A stretch of 19,784 nt of DNA, taken from positions 1-19,784 of the forward strand of contig JBAWVR010000010.1 of the NCBI GenBank assembly GCA_037147155.1, in the 5' to 3' direction. Below the pieces are notes generated by a model. The model had not been told where the DNA came from. It saw only the letters and a program-made list of their open reading frames with translations, and did no database searches. Below are positions 1 to 7,300 of the stretch, one piece after another. The number at the start of each line of letters is the position of its first letter. Positions within the stretch are counted from its first letter, which is position 1. The translations under genes were made by a program, and so were the position numbers. The stretch comes from JBAWVR01 sp037147155. Its GTDB lineage: Bacteria; Patescibacteriota; Minisyncoccia; Phycocordibacterales; GWA1-40-21.

Positions 1-98
1 GTGTATAAGTTTTCTTCTGTGTATAAGTCCTACTTTATTAACATTCTATCCAAGTGCTATTCACCTACACTTCACAATCATTTCACATCTTATCCACA
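1..98. other. DnaA-box cluster, probable part of oriC
   Basis: This non-coding edge segment holds several matches to the DnaA box TTATNCACA. Exact matches are TTATCCACA at 90-98 (plus) and TGTGTATAA at 18-26 (minus orientation). An 8-base remnant of another minus box lies at 1-8, cut by the window edge. Weaker matches are TTATTAACA at 35-43 (one mismatch) and CTATTCACC at 57-65 (two mismatches). The last exact box touches the dnaA stop codon. GTGTATAAGT occurs twice, at 1-10 and 19-28. A box cluster at the 3' side of dnaA is typical of a dnaA-dnaN type origin, but dnaN is not in the window, so the origin assignment is an inference. Confidence 0.7.
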
Positions 99-1451
99 CT
101 ATTTCAACATCGATCTAATCTGTTGAATTTCATTGGCGAGGTTGTTGTCGGTAGTCAACATATCTTTTACTTTATCGCAGGAGTGCATAACAGTGGTGTG
201 ATCCCTTCCCCCAAGTTTTTCCCCTATCGATGGGTAAGAAACATTATAATCTTCTCTCAATATATACATAATTACCTGTCTTGGCTTCACATACTCTTGT
301 TTACGGTTCTTCTTATATATATCTTCTTCTGTCAAACCGTAGAAATCACTGATTATTTTAACTACATCCTTTACCGAAGTATTTTTCTGGGGTTTGGCGG
401 AGTTTTTTATAAGGCTTTTGATATCTGTAATGTTCAAGTCTCTCCCCTTCAACTCCGTATTGCACTTGATTTGATTGATAACCCCTTCAAGTTCGCGGAT
501 GTTACCTTCAACATTGGCGGCCAAGAAGTCGATAATATCGTTTTCTAGGTGAATACCATGCATTTCAGACTTTTTACGGAAGATTTGGATGCGGGATTCC
601 ATATCTGGAGCTGGAATTTCAATGATCATACCGGAATTAAAGCGGGATTTGATACGATCCTCAATACCAGGCATAAAGTTTGGATGTTTATCAGAGGAGA
701 AGATAATCTGCTTGTTATTATCGTAATAACTATTGAATAGATGGAAGAATTCTTCCATAGTACGTTCTTTATTGGAGAAAAATTGTACGTCGTCCACGAT
801 TAAAACGTCATATTTACGGTATTTTTCCTTGAAAGCGTTGGTAGTGTTGGAATTTACAGAGTTGAGGTAGTCTACGGCGAATTTTTCTGAGGATAGATAG
901 AAAACCTTCTTTTCTCCCCCATCATGTTTGAAGTGATTACCTAAAGCTTGGATCAAGTGAGTTTTGCCGTGACCGGTACCACCAAAGAAAAAGAGTGGGT
1001 TGTAAGCCAAGTGGCTCTTCATGATGGCTTGGGAGGCAGCAAAGGCTAGTTCGTTGAAAGGGCCAACGACAAAAGTATCAAAAGTATATTTTGGATTTAG
1101 ATTGTCTTCTTTGTTAACATAGTGTTCACTCAAAGGAAGTTGGCTGGAAGAGTTCACTGCTGGATTGGTGTGATGTTTCTTATCCCCTGCTTCGTTGTGG
1201 TTGGGATTTTTGGCTACAACATATTCAACATTGCGAATGTGTTCTCCAAAATTACGAAGACTTTTTAAAATATTTTTGTGATATTTGGTAAAGAGCCAAT
1301 CCTTCACAAAAACGTTTGGTACAGCCACGTAAGCGACGCCGTCATTTTGTTTTTGGATGTAGGTATCTTTAAACCACATACTAAAATTTCCCTTGGAAAC
1401 TGTTAGTTCCATTTCATTTAAAACGTTCTGCCAAAGTGTTTGATTGTCCAT
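99..1451 (-). CDS. dnaA: Chromosomal replication initiator protein DnaA
   Basis: DnaA binds DnaA boxes at the origin as an ATP-bound oligomer, melts the duplex and loads the helicase. The 450-residue product has the full four-domain layout: N-terminal domain I (about 1-80), a short polar linker (81-120), an AAA+ domain (about 121-350) and the DNA-binding domain IV (about 355-450). Visible motifs are Walker A GGTGHGKT (157-164), Walker B VLIVDD (216-221), a box VII arginine region GIEDRIKSRF (262-271), sensor II GNIRELEG (316-323) and the DnaA signature GRDHTTVMHS (415-424). The ATG has only a weak AAAG upstream. A TATAAT lies 14 nt before it, and a near-consensus DnaA box at 1497-1505 sits just upstream of that promoter, which would allow autoregulation. 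The gene diverges from rpmH. Length and motifs are normal for the family. Confidence 0.98.
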   Translation of the reverse strand: MDNQTLWQNVLNEMELTVSKGNFSMWFKDTYIQKQNDGVAYVAVPNVFVKDWLFTKYHKNILKSLRNFGEHIRNVEYVVAKNPNHNEAGDKKHHTNPAVNSSSQLPLSEHYVNKEDNLNPKYTFDTFVVGPFNELAFAASQAIMKSHLAYNPLFFFGGTGHGKTHLIQALGNHFKHDGGEKKVFYLSSEKFAVDYLNSVNSNTTNAFKEKYRKYDVLIVDDVQFFSNKERTMEEFFHLFNSYYDNNKQIIFSSDKHPNFMPGIEDRIKSRFNSGMIIEIPAPDMESRIQIFRKKSEMHGIHLENDIIDFLAANVEGNIRELEGVINQIKCNTELKGRDLNITDIKSLIKNSAKPQKNTSVKDVVKIISDFYGLTEEDIYKKNRKQEYVKPRQVIMYILREDYNVSYPSIGEKLGGRDHTTVMHSCDKVKDMLTTDNNLANEIQQIRSMLK

Positions 1452-1465
1452 AATCTTTACTGCGA

Positions 1466-1471
1466 ATTATA
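1466..1471 (-). promoter_or_regulatory. Candidate dnaA promoter (-10 TATAAT)
   Basis: On the minus strand a perfect TATAAT lies 14 nt before the dnaA ATG. No good -35 hexamer is seen at 16-18 nt. The predicted leader is only about 7 nt. Confidence 0.5.
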
Positions 1472-1496
1472 CCTGATATTCTACTACGTAAAGACT

Positions 1497-1569
1497 TGTG
1501 GAGAAAATAAAAATATGTTTATAAGTTGTTGATAAAATGGGGATAGGGATTTTAGGCTACTTATCCCCT
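1497..1569. promoter_or_regulatory. Second DnaA-box group between dnaA and rpmH
   Basis: Three minus-orientation sequences each differ by one base from TTATNCACA when read in reverse complement: TTCTCCACA (1497-1505), TTATAAACA (1516-1524) and TTATCAACA (1527-1535). A fourth, weaker plus match, TTATCCCCT, is at 1561-1569. They lie upstream of both divergent genes. They could serve dnaA autoregulation or be a second half of a bipartite origin. The individual matches are imperfect, but their density in about 70 bp is notable. Confidence 0.5.
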
Positions 1570-1589
1570 ACTCTGCCCGTATTAAGGAC

Positions 1590-1618
1590 TTGCAAAATTA
1601 TTAAAAATAGTTTATAAC
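1590..1618 (+). promoter_or_regulatory. rpmH promoter
   Basis: TTGCAA (1590-1595), a 17-nt spacer and TATAAC (1613-1618) match a housekeeping sigma promoter. The expected transcription start, about 1625, is only about 3 nt before the rpmH ATG at 1628, so the mRNA would be essentially leaderless. Confidence 0.65.
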
Positions 1619-1627
1619 TATTCTACT

Positions 1628-1771
1628 ATGGCATTAGCAACAACATACAACCCAAAGAAAAAGAAGCGCGCTCGTACTCACGGTTTCTTGGTAAGAACCA
1701 AGACCAAGACCGGTCGCAACCTTTTGAAGCGCCGTCGCCAGAAAGGACGTGTTAAATTAACTACTGTTTAA
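1628..1771 (+). CDS. rpmH: 50S ribosomal protein L34
   Basis: This is a 47-residue, strongly basic protein of the large ribosomal subunit. It begins MALATTYNPKKKKRARTHGF and continues with a Lys/Arg-rich stretch including GRNLLKRRRQKGR, which matches the L34 core (TYxPxxxxRxRTHGFxxR ... GRxxLxxRRxKGR). It ends KLTTV before TAA. The length is typical for L34. It lies between dnaA and rnpA, the conserved position in most bacteria. The ATG at 1628 is chosen because it gives the standard N-terminus and lies just after a good promoter. No Shine-Dalgarno sequence is present. A terminator follows directly. Confidence 0.97.
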   Translation: MALATTYNPKKKKRARTHGFLVRTKTKTGRNLLKRRRQKGRVKLTTV

Positions 1772-1779
1772 AACAAACA

Positions 1780-1804
1780 AAACGACCCTTTTCGGGTCGT
1801 TTTT
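1780..1804 (+). terminator. Rho-independent terminator after rpmH
   Basis: The stem ACGACCC (1782-1788) pairs with GGGTCGT (1794-1800) around a 5-nt loop and is followed by a T run. It separates rpmH from rnpA, so rnpA probably needs its own promoter. Confidence 0.9.
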
Positions 1805-1808
1805 GTGT

Positions 1809-1814
1809 TATAAT
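1809..1814 (+). promoter_or_regulatory. Candidate rnpA promoter (-10 TATAAT)
   Basis: A perfect TATAAT lies 10 nt before the rnpA ATG and directly after the rpmH terminator. No convincing -35 is seen, because that region is the terminator stem. The predicted leader is only a few nucleotides. Confidence 0.5.
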
Positions 1815-1824
1815 CCTCTGTAAT

Positions 1825-2169
1825 ATGATAGCTAAAACTCAAAAAGTGCCAAAAAACGAGATTCCTAGCCTAATGAAGGCCGGACGTGCCCTATCTGGGG
1901 CCTTTTGGACTGTGCGATATGGGGATAATATGGGGAAAATTGAGAAAAACCCTATATTTCTAGCCATTGTTGGACTAAAAGGCACCAAAACGGCTGTTAA
2001 TCGCAATAAGATCAAAAGATTGGCTTATTCAGTGTTTGATTCTCATAAAAATGGCTTAGATAAAGGACTTTCTATTCTTTCAGTGTTTAAGGGCCAATAT
2101 ACCAAGGCTAAAGAACCGGAAATCAAGGCTGATCTGGAAAAACTCCTCCAAAAACTCCCAAAGGCCTAA
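1825..2169 (+). CDS. rnpA: Ribonuclease P protein component
   Basis: This is the small basic protein that binds the catalytic RNase P RNA and helps remove 5' leaders from pre-tRNA. The product has 114 residues, the usual family size. It carries the diagnostic basic helix AVNRNKIKRLAYSVF at about 57-71, which corresponds to the family RNR motif (xxxRNxxKRxxR). The strand before it, NPIFLAIVG, fits the central beta sheet. The rpmH-rnpA-yidC-jag order supports the call independently. The sequence is otherwise divergent, as is common for this protein. The start is the first ATG and lies 10 nt after a TATAAT, with no Shine-Dalgarno sequence. Confidence 0.93.
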   Translation: MIAKTQKVPKNEIPSLMKAGRALSGAFWTVRYGDNMGKIEKNPIFLAIVGLKGTKTAVNRNKIKRLAYSVFDSHKNGLDKGLSILSVFKGQYTKAKEPEIKADLEKLLQKLPKA

Positions 2170-2199
2170 CTATTTTCAATATACGGCTTAAAATAAGGC

Positions 2200-2231
2200 T
2201 AGACCAAGGACCGACCTTGGTCTATTTTTTT
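2200..2231 (+). terminator. Rho-independent terminator after rnpA
   Basis: A perfect 10-bp stem TAGACCAAGG (2200-2209) / CCTTGGTCTA (2215-2224) with a 5-nt loop is followed by seven T residues. Confidence 0.93.
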
Positions 2232-2234
2232 GTC

Positions 2235-2254
2235 ATTCCCATGAAGACGGGAAT
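2235..2254. repeat. dRS3-form palindrome ATTCCC-N8-GGGAAT
   Basis: ATTCCC (2235-2240) and GGGAAT (2249-2254) form an inverted repeat around exactly 8 nt. It is extended by TGTC on the left and CTAG on the right. This is the form of the dispersed dRS3-like repeat known from Neisseria and, in similar form, from many other bacteria. Only one copy is in the window, so repetition in this genome cannot be shown here. Confidence 0.5.
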
Positions 2255-2293
2255 CTAGCATTAAAGACTTTCTTAACAGAAAGGTCGCCTACC

Positions 2294-2321
2294 CGCCCGT
2301 ACCGAACGGTACATTCGGGCG
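2294..2321. repeat. GC-rich interrupted hairpin before yidC
   Basis: GTACCGAACGGTAC (2299-2312) is a perfect 14-base palindrome. It is nested inside an outer pair CGCCCG (2294-2299) / CGGGCG (2316-2321), with a short bulge on the 3' side. It is clearly more GC-rich than its surroundings and has no T run, so it is not a standard terminator. Its role is unknown. The gap 2232-2396 holds this element, the dRS3-form palindrome and the yidC promoter; no gene is seen in it. Confidence 0.45.
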
Positions 2322-2361
2322 AGGATTGCTTCGCAGAGCACTCAATGATAGATGGTAAAGT

Positions 2362-2390
2362 TTGTATATTCCCCTCTTTTGGGCTAGAAT
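2362..2390 (+). promoter_or_regulatory. Candidate yidC promoter
   Basis: TTGTAT (2362-2367), a 17-nt spacer and TAGAAT (2385-2390) precede the yidC ATG at 2397. The expected transcription start coincides with the start codon, which suggests a leaderless message. The -35 element is weak. Confidence 0.5.
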
Positions 2391-2396
2391 AAGCCA

Positions 2397-3143
2397 ATGA
2401 GTTATATTTTTCACCTAATATTTTACAAGCCTCTCTACAACCTGCTGATTCTCATGATTTGGGCTCTACCTTGGTTGGATGTGGGTGTTTTAGTTGTCCT
2501 CTTTACCATTTTAGTTAAAGTTATTCTCTTCCCTGTTTCTCAAAAGGCGGCCCGTACCCAGGTGATGATGAAGGAGCTGCAAGTAGAAATGGATGAGATC
2601 AAAAAGAAGTATCAGGGCAACAAACAGGAAGAAGCCGTGCAGACAATGGCTTTATATAAAAGAAAAGGGGTTAATCCTTTCTCAAGTATTTTGTTGGTTT
2701 TGATTCAGTTGCCAATCATCTTTGCTCTCTATTACATTTTCTTTAAAGGAGGACTTCCAAATTTGGATCACAATTATCTTTATTCCTACATTCCAACCCC
2801 AGAACATATTAAGATGACTTTCTTGGGCTTTCTCGATATTACTAAACCGAATTTAATTTTAGCGATTCTCACCGCGGTTTCTCAGTATGTTCAGATTAGT
2901 ATCACTATGCCTCCGGCTAAGAAGAAAGATGATAAGCCGGCTGGAGAAAGATCATTTGGAGACGAGTTGTCTCGTAGCATGAGCTTCCAGATGAAATATA
3001 TTTTGCCAATTTTTATTTTTATTGGAGCGATGAATCTACCCGCTGTAGTTTCAATCTACTGGGTGACCAGTAATTTGTTTGCTATCGGGCAGGAACTTTA
3101 CATTCGCAAGAATTTAAATAAAGAAAAGGAAAATATTAAGTAA
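2397..3143 (+). CDS. yidC: Membrane protein insertase YidC/Oxa1 family
   Basis: This protein inserts and folds integral membrane proteins, with or without SecYEG. The 248-residue product is the short form, without the large periplasmic domain of proteobacterial YidC. The first helices cover about 5-47. A charged cytoplasmic hairpin follows at about 48-85 (QVEMDEIKKKYQ), then membrane segments near 93-117, 146-170 and 195-220. The segment KRKGVNPFSSILLVLIQLPI is the family signature. The hydrophilic-groove Arg usual in the first core helix (VRxIxxPL in relatives) appears here as Lys41 (VKVILFP). The C-terminus is basic. It sits 11 bp before jag, with which it is probably co-transcribed. There is no visible signal peptide or lipobox. 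Confidence 0.95.
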   Translation: MSYIFHLIFYKPLYNLLILMIWALPWLDVGVLVVLFTILVKVILFPVSQKAARTQVMMKELQVEMDEIKKKYQGNKQEEAVQTMALYKRKGVNPFSSILLVLIQLPIIFALYYIFFKGGLPNLDHNYLYSYIPTPEHIKMTFLGFLDITKPNLILAILTAVSQYVQISITMPPAKKKDDKPAGERSFGDELSRSMSFQMKYILPIFIFIGAMNLPAVVSIYWVTSNLFAIGQELYIRKNLNKEKENIK

Positions 3144-3154
3144 TTTAAAAAATT

Positions 3155-3640
3155 ATGGAAACAAAACAAGAGAAAGTTAAGAAGTTTATAAAAGACTTTT
3201 TGGACATAATGGAGATTCCTAATGTTACTGTGGACTCTTCATTTGACGAAGAACGCGGAGTAGACACTTTTACCATCAGAACCGATTTCGGAGGCATGCT
3301 CATCGGTCGTGATGGAGAGAGATTTAGTTCCTTTGTACACTTGGTCAAGAAGATGATTGCCAAGAATGAGGGTGAGGAATACAAGGTTTCCATCGATGTG
3401 AATAATTTTCAGAAAAGTTTGACCGAGAAGCTTCGTAATAAGGCTCTGATTCTCTCAAATCAGGCCCGAGACTTCAAGAAGAATGTGGAAATGGAGCCGA
3501 TGTCATCTTATGAAAGAATGATCGTCCACGACGCTCTGGCGGGCCAAAACAATATTAAGACCGAGTCGGACGGGGTGGGTAGAATGAGACATGTGGTTAT
3601 CAAATATGTTGAGGATGGTGCGGAGGATAATAAGATATAA
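3155..3640 (+). CDS. khpB: KH/R3H RNA-binding protein (Jag/KhpB)
   Basis: This is a single-strand nucleic-acid-binding protein of the Jag/SpoIIIJ-associated (KhpB) family, linked in other bacteria to RNA regulation and cell-envelope control. The 161-residue product has a KH domain (about 20-85) with the GxxG loop GRDG at 51-54. An R3H domain follows (about 95-151), with the defining Arg121-x3-His125 in YERMIVH. The N-terminal Jag_N domain of longer homologues is absent, so this is the compact form. The ATG lies 11 bp after yidC, with no Shine-Dalgarno sequence; the position after yidC is the conserved one. A strong bidirectional terminator follows. Confidence 0.94.
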   Translation: METKQEKVKKFIKDFLDIMEIPNVTVDSSFDEERGVDTFTIRTDFGGMLIGRDGERFSSFVHLVKKMIAKNEGEEYKVSIDVNNFQKSLTEKLRNKALILSNQARDFKKNVEMEPMSSYERMIVHDALAGQNNIKTESDGVGRMRHVVIKYVEDGAEDNKI

Positions 3641-3654
3641 AATGCAATTGAAAC

Positions 3655-3687
3655 AAAAGACCGGTTCGCTTCGCGAACCGGTCTTTT
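3655..3687. terminator. Bidirectional terminator between convergent genes
   Basis: A perfect 15-bp stem AAAAGACCGGTTCGC (3655-3669) / GCGAACCGGTCTTTT (3673-3687) with loop TTC gives a T run on either strand. It lies between khpB (plus) and the convergent minus-strand gene ending at 3694, so it can end transcription of both. Confidence 0.92.
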
Positions 3688-3693
3688 GTTCTG

Positions 3694-4923
3694 TTATTTT
3701 AATTTAAGTGACCAGAGAGTTAAATCTTTTTTATTGATGAAGACCAAATATTTTTCATCTTTGTCTAAGGCAGGATTCATAACATCCAATCCCCCCTTAT
3801 TAATTGTCTCATACAATAAATTATTTTCATCAGTCTCGGTATTTATCTTCCAGATCTGATCAATAAAGGAAACTGTTCCCTGGTACCAAGCGTCTGGGTA
3901 ATCATTAACCTTTAGTTCACTCGGAACGGCACAGTAAGCAACACTAACTTCTTTTTTACTCCAGACACATTTTTCTGGCAACGTCTTGAGTGTGAAGTTC
4001 TTAACCACTTTTTTCTTGGCATCATAGAAGAAAAAGTTTAAGCCCGTGTCAGTTGATTCGGAGTAGAGAAATTTTATGCCTTCCGAATTGGTATTAACTG
4101 TTAATCCGCCAATATTACCAAAGAGTTGTGTAAAGGTATTAGTCTGAGGATTAAGAGAGAAGGTATAACCGTTGGCGTAAGCCGAAGCTTTAGTAGTTAG
4201 TGAGATTGTGTCGGACTTTGGCCAAGAGGCAATCCATTCAGTCGAAGCGGAAGTGAAAATTTGTTTTTTGTTATTTAGGCTGGTGTCTGCGATGTATCCA
4301 GTTACTCCATCTGTACTTGGCGCCAAATAAAAGATTTTTGTACCAGTTGGATCAAAGGTGGCTTGAGCGACTTGATTTGGTAGAAACACCCCTTTCATCT
4401 CGTCTGAGCCGGTACTTGTTCCGGTCTTAATTTGTCCTAGGAAAGTTTGAATTACAGAATCTTCTTTGAGGTATCGCAGTATAGAGTAATCCCCTTTAGC
4501 CGACCAGGCCGATTCATATACTTTAGGAACTGTGGTGATGGTAATCTTTTTCTGGTCCTCACCCGTTACTGTTGTTTCTATTGTTTGTCCCAGAGAGCGA
4601 TCGGTCAATCTAACAATTGATGTTGAGGCAGTAGTCATTAATCCAAAGCCAGCAGTTGGTTTGTTGTAGATTTGTTTTAGTGCCTCCTCTGTTGTTATGG
4701 TTGGAGTTTCTGTGTTTGTGGTTTGGTTGTTATTTGTGTTTTGATTTTGATTGTTGTTGCCTGTGGGGTTTTCCTGCCCCTCAGGACGTCCAGAAGGAAA
4801 ATTCTGAGTGTTCGTTGTATTTGTATTTGTGGTGTTTTTTTGATTACCAAAATAATAATACAAGCCAACCATTCCGGCGAGAAGAATTATTATTGCTACA
4901 ACAATTGAAACTTTTTTATCCAT
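3694..4923 (-). CDS. Membrane-anchored propeller-like protein
   Basis: The 409-residue protein has an uncleaved N-terminal membrane anchor (about 6-25). A low-complexity Asn/Thr/Gln linker (about 28-75) follows, then a large extracytoplasmic domain. That domain contains repeated beta-rich units with phrases such as ATFDPTGTKIFYLAP, EGIKFLYSES and KYLVFINKKDLTLWSL, which resemble TolB/WD40-like propeller blades. This is recognised by pattern only; no catalytic residues are seen. It is the last gene of the secretion-like run and starts 3 bp after the pilin-like gene stop, so it is probably co-transcribed with it. It may scaffold or sense at the cell surface. A DUF-type hypothetical with another beta fold is an alternative. 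Confidence 0.6.
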   Translation of the reverse strand: MDKKVSIVVAIIILLAGMVGLYYYFGNQKNTTNTNTTNTQNFPSGRPEGQENPTGNNNQNQNTNNNQTTNTETPTITTEEALKQIYNKPTAGFGLMTTASTSIVRLTDRSLGQTIETTVTGEDQKKITITTVPKVYESAWSAKGDYSILRYLKEDSVIQTFLGQIKTGTSTGSDEMKGVFLPNQVAQATFDPTGTKIFYLAPSTDGVTGYIADTSLNNKKQIFTSASTEWIASWPKSDTISLTTKASAYANGYTFSLNPQTNTFTQLFGNIGGLTVNTNSEGIKFLYSESTDTGLNFFFYDAKKKVVKNFTLKTLPEKCVWSKKEVSVAYCAVPSELKVNDYPDAWYQGTVSFIDQIWKINTETDENNLLYETINKGGLDVMNPALDKDEKYLVFINKKDLTLWSLKLK

Positions 4924-4926
4924 AAT

Positions 4927-6279
4927 TTATTTATTCTTAGAACTAGCCACATCCGCCAAACTATTTAATCTCACGATTTTATCTGTTTTCATTTGGCTGG
5001 CTTGTTCTGTTAGACCAAGAGCTGTTAGTTGAGCAATGTTTTTGTCATAAGAATTTGAAACATTGTTTCTATATTGTATTACTTGCGCAGCTGTTGCGGT
5101 ATTGTCATACTGGTATCTCGCGGTGTTGATTTTTGCCTCACTCATTAAAGCTTCAGAATTGGCGCTAATCGTCACTTTTTCAGTAGCAGTGGTTAACTCA
5201 GCACCAGTCAAACCCGAATTTTTTAAATTATTTGTCTGAACGCTAACGATCATGTTTTTTTGTTCCTCCACTTTGTTTACAGCTTTATTGTAGGTGGAAA
5301 CACCGCCAAAGACTTCACCTTGTGAATTATTTGAATTAAATATTAGATTACCATTAGCATCCTCATTAAAAATAGCGGTACCATTTTGGGTGTTTTTTCC
5401 AACAACCACATATTGAATTTGAGCATCAGTAAGAGTGGCGGCTTTGCCAGAGTTAGCAAAATTGGTAACTTGGGTTGTTAGTTGGGTTGAAAGGCCAGCT
5501 TCCTTAGTCTCCAGACTGGTAATTTCAGCTTCCAATTGACTCTGTTCACGCATTAAAGCGCTACTTGCCCCGGTATCCCCTTCATTTGAAGGCATTTTTG
5601 CTAATTTGTCTTGAATGTCTTTAATTTGTTGTTGTTTATCGGCAATGTCTTTTTTGGTAGTTTCTAAGTCAGTTTTTGTTTTTGAAATATCGTTGTTGTC
5701 TGCCTGAATTTGGGAAAACTCTTCTCTTGTTTGGGAAGACAGGAATGACAGAGTGGTTGGGCTGTCTCCTCCACCGCTCACGGAGCCAGGGGTCATGTCT
5801 AAAACTTTCAGTGTAACCAGATTTGGGTTAATGGTGTAAAGTAAGAGCCAAGAAACTAGGGCAAGACCTAGACCAATAAAAGCATTTTTAATAATCTTAA
5901 AACCATCTTGTTTGCCAATGATAGCGTCGGTGGTAGCATAAAGGAAACCACCATAAACAATCATTAGAACAGAGGCCGCAGCAGCTACTGCGAGAACTAG
6001 ATTAAATAAATTTTTTAAAAAACCACTTAAGCCACCACTAGCTAAATTGATGGCTACGCCTACAGCCGTGACGCCAGGAATTGGAGCCATCGGTGTGTAA
6101 GTTTTTGTGTTGGGTTGAAAATTAACAATGCCAAAAGTTTTTTGGATGGAGGTTAGACCAGTGAAACCGTTAGAGTTTAGAATGTCATAGACCAAGCCGG
6201 CTCTCGCGGGCTTCGCAAAAATAAAAGGCAATACCACCAAACAAGAGACTATTAATATTGTTTTAATTATTTTTTTCAT
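4927..6279 (-). CDS. VirB2-like T4SS pilin-domain protein with coiled-coil tail
   Basis: The N-terminus has a signal peptide (about 1-27, ending ARA before Gly28). A compact module follows with two hydrophobic helices, about 88-116 (LFNLVLAVAAAASVLMIVYG) and 132-152 (NAFIGLGLALVSWLLLYTI), joined by a short charged loop. This is the VirB2/TrbC-like pilin pattern found in the T4SS_pilin family. Such pilins are normally little over 100 residues. Here about 290 more follow: a coiled coil (about 183-270) rich in Lys/Glu/Gln, then a polar Asn/Thr-rich region. The gene starts 2 bp after its upstream neighbour and 3 bp before its downstream neighbour, so the three form an operon. It may be a modified pilus subunit or a pore or scaffold protein built on a pilin module. 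Confidence 0.72.
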   Translation of the reverse strand: MKKIIKTILIVSCLVVLPFIFAKPARAGLVYDILNSNGFTGLTSIQKTFGIVNFQPNTKTYTPMAPIPGVTAVGVAINLASGGLSGFLKNLFNLVLAVAAAASVLMIVYGGFLYATTDAIIGKQDGFKIIKNAFIGLGLALVSWLLLYTINPNLVTLKVLDMTPGSVSGGGDSPTTLSFLSSQTREEFSQIQADNNDISKTKTDLETTKKDIADKQQQIKDIQDKLAKMPSNEGDTGASSALMREQSQLEAEITSLETKEAGLSTQLTTQVTNFANSGKAATLTDAQIQYVVVGKNTQNGTAIFNEDANGNLIFNSNNSQGEVFGGVSTYNKAVNKVEEQKNMIVSVQTNNLKNSGLTGAELTTATEKVTISANSEALMSEAKINTARYQYDNTATAAQVIQYRNNVSNSYDKNIAQLTALGLTEQASQMKTDKIVRLNSLADVASSKNK

Positions 6280-6281
6280 AC

Positions 6282-7289
6282 TTATTGGGACAAAATGTTT
6301 TTCAACATATCATCAAATGAATAATTACTGCTCAATGTCAAACTTGAAGTGATTTTTTGAAACATCTTATCTAGATGAGTGATGGTTAGTGACACCCCAT
6401 ATTTTGAAGAAATACTACTTGGAGATACCTGATATTTTTTTGAGACACTATTTTCTTCGGAAACCCAATCATAAGTCAATTTATTAGAATATTTATTAGC
6501 AGAAAAATAAAAAGGTTCGGCATCAATCTTTGAAGTCTGCTCAACGATTTTTTTGTCACTTAGTTCCCTGTTATATAGGAGTCCCAGAGAGGGGTCATTC
6601 TCATAAAACAAAATCATTGGCTTGGTGTGAGGAATAAAAGTTGTACCAGTCATAGCCAGAGCTCCCCCAGGTGACAAAACTTTTACTTTGATAGTATTAC
6701 CATCCAAAACATAAGTATTATCATAGTTGCTGAAAATATTTTTACCATAGCCAGATTTATCTGAAATCAAATTGTCATTTTGATACCAATTATAAATTAG
6801 ATTTCCAGATGAAACACTTTTTCCGTTGGTGGTAATTTCTGGCACAGCAATCACCTTGAAGGTAGCACCTTGGGCGGATAGTTTTTTACCTTTGTAAAAT
6901 GGGGAAACATAAGAATTAGATTCCCAAATCAGAGCAACGGAACCAAGAGAAAAACTAACAGCACCAGAGAGACGAATTTTATCACTAGTAGCCAAAACAT
7001 CCAGGCTGATAGATGAACCCACAGAACCAGTCCTAAAGGTCACTTCTTTCATACCAATACCCTCAGCTATTTTTTTCCCGTTTAGAGTCCAGATTATGTT
7101 ATAGGTATCAATATTTTTAGCATAATCAATAGAGTTAACATTGGCCACTACGGTTGAGTTAGCCCCTGGGGTAGAAGGGTTGAGAGTAATATCCAAACTA
7201 GCCTCGGGTTTAGTTTGAGCTCCAACAACAAAAGGCACTAATAAAAATACTCCCATAATCCCCAATAAAATTTTTGTAGGAAATGACAT
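6282..7289 (-). CDS. Secreted Ig-like domain protein
   Basis: The 335-residue product starts with a signal peptide (about 1-24, cleavage likely after VVGA). The mature part is beta-rich and polar, with Ig/PKD-like phrases in at least two segments: DITLNPSTPGANSTVVANV ... IIWTLNGKKIAEG, then TFKVIAVPEITTNGK ... LIYNWYQNDNLISD. This layout suggests tandem Ig-like beta sandwiches outside the membrane. It has no enzyme motif. It is the first gene of a three-gene operon with the pilin-like and propeller-like genes, driven by its own extended -10 promoter behind a terminator. A structural role at the surface of the secretion or pilus apparatus is inferred from context. Confidence 0.6.
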   Translation of the reverse strand: MSFPTKILLGIMGVFLLVPFVVGAQTKPEASLDITLNPSTPGANSTVVANVNSIDYAKNIDTYNIIWTLNGKKIAEGIGMKEVTFRTGSVGSSISLDVLATSDKIRLSGAVSFSLGSVALIWESNSYVSPFYKGKKLSAQGATFKVIAVPEITTNGKSVSSGNLIYNWYQNDNLISDKSGYGKNIFSNYDNTYVLDGNTIKVKVLSPGGALAMTGTTFIPHTKPMILFYENDPSLGLLYNRELSDKKIVEQTSKIDAEPFYFSANKYSNKLTYDWVSEENSVSKKYQVSPSSISSKYGVSLTITHLDKMFQKITSSLTLSSNYSFDDMLKNILSQ

Positions 7290-7300
7290 AACTTTCTAAA

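Noticed and set aside
54..740. Plus-strand open frames of 164 and 63 residues at the left edge
   Set aside because: They lie antisense to dnaA, which has all expected motifs.
4690..4840. Tandem repeat in the linker of the propeller-like gene
   Set aside because: It is irregular Asn/Thr-codon low complexity without a fixed repeat unit.
4656..4925. Plus-strand open frames opposite the Asn/Thr-rich linker
   Set aside because: They are antisense to the low-complexity region of the minus-strand propeller-like gene, have odd Cys/Phe-rich composition and no start signals.
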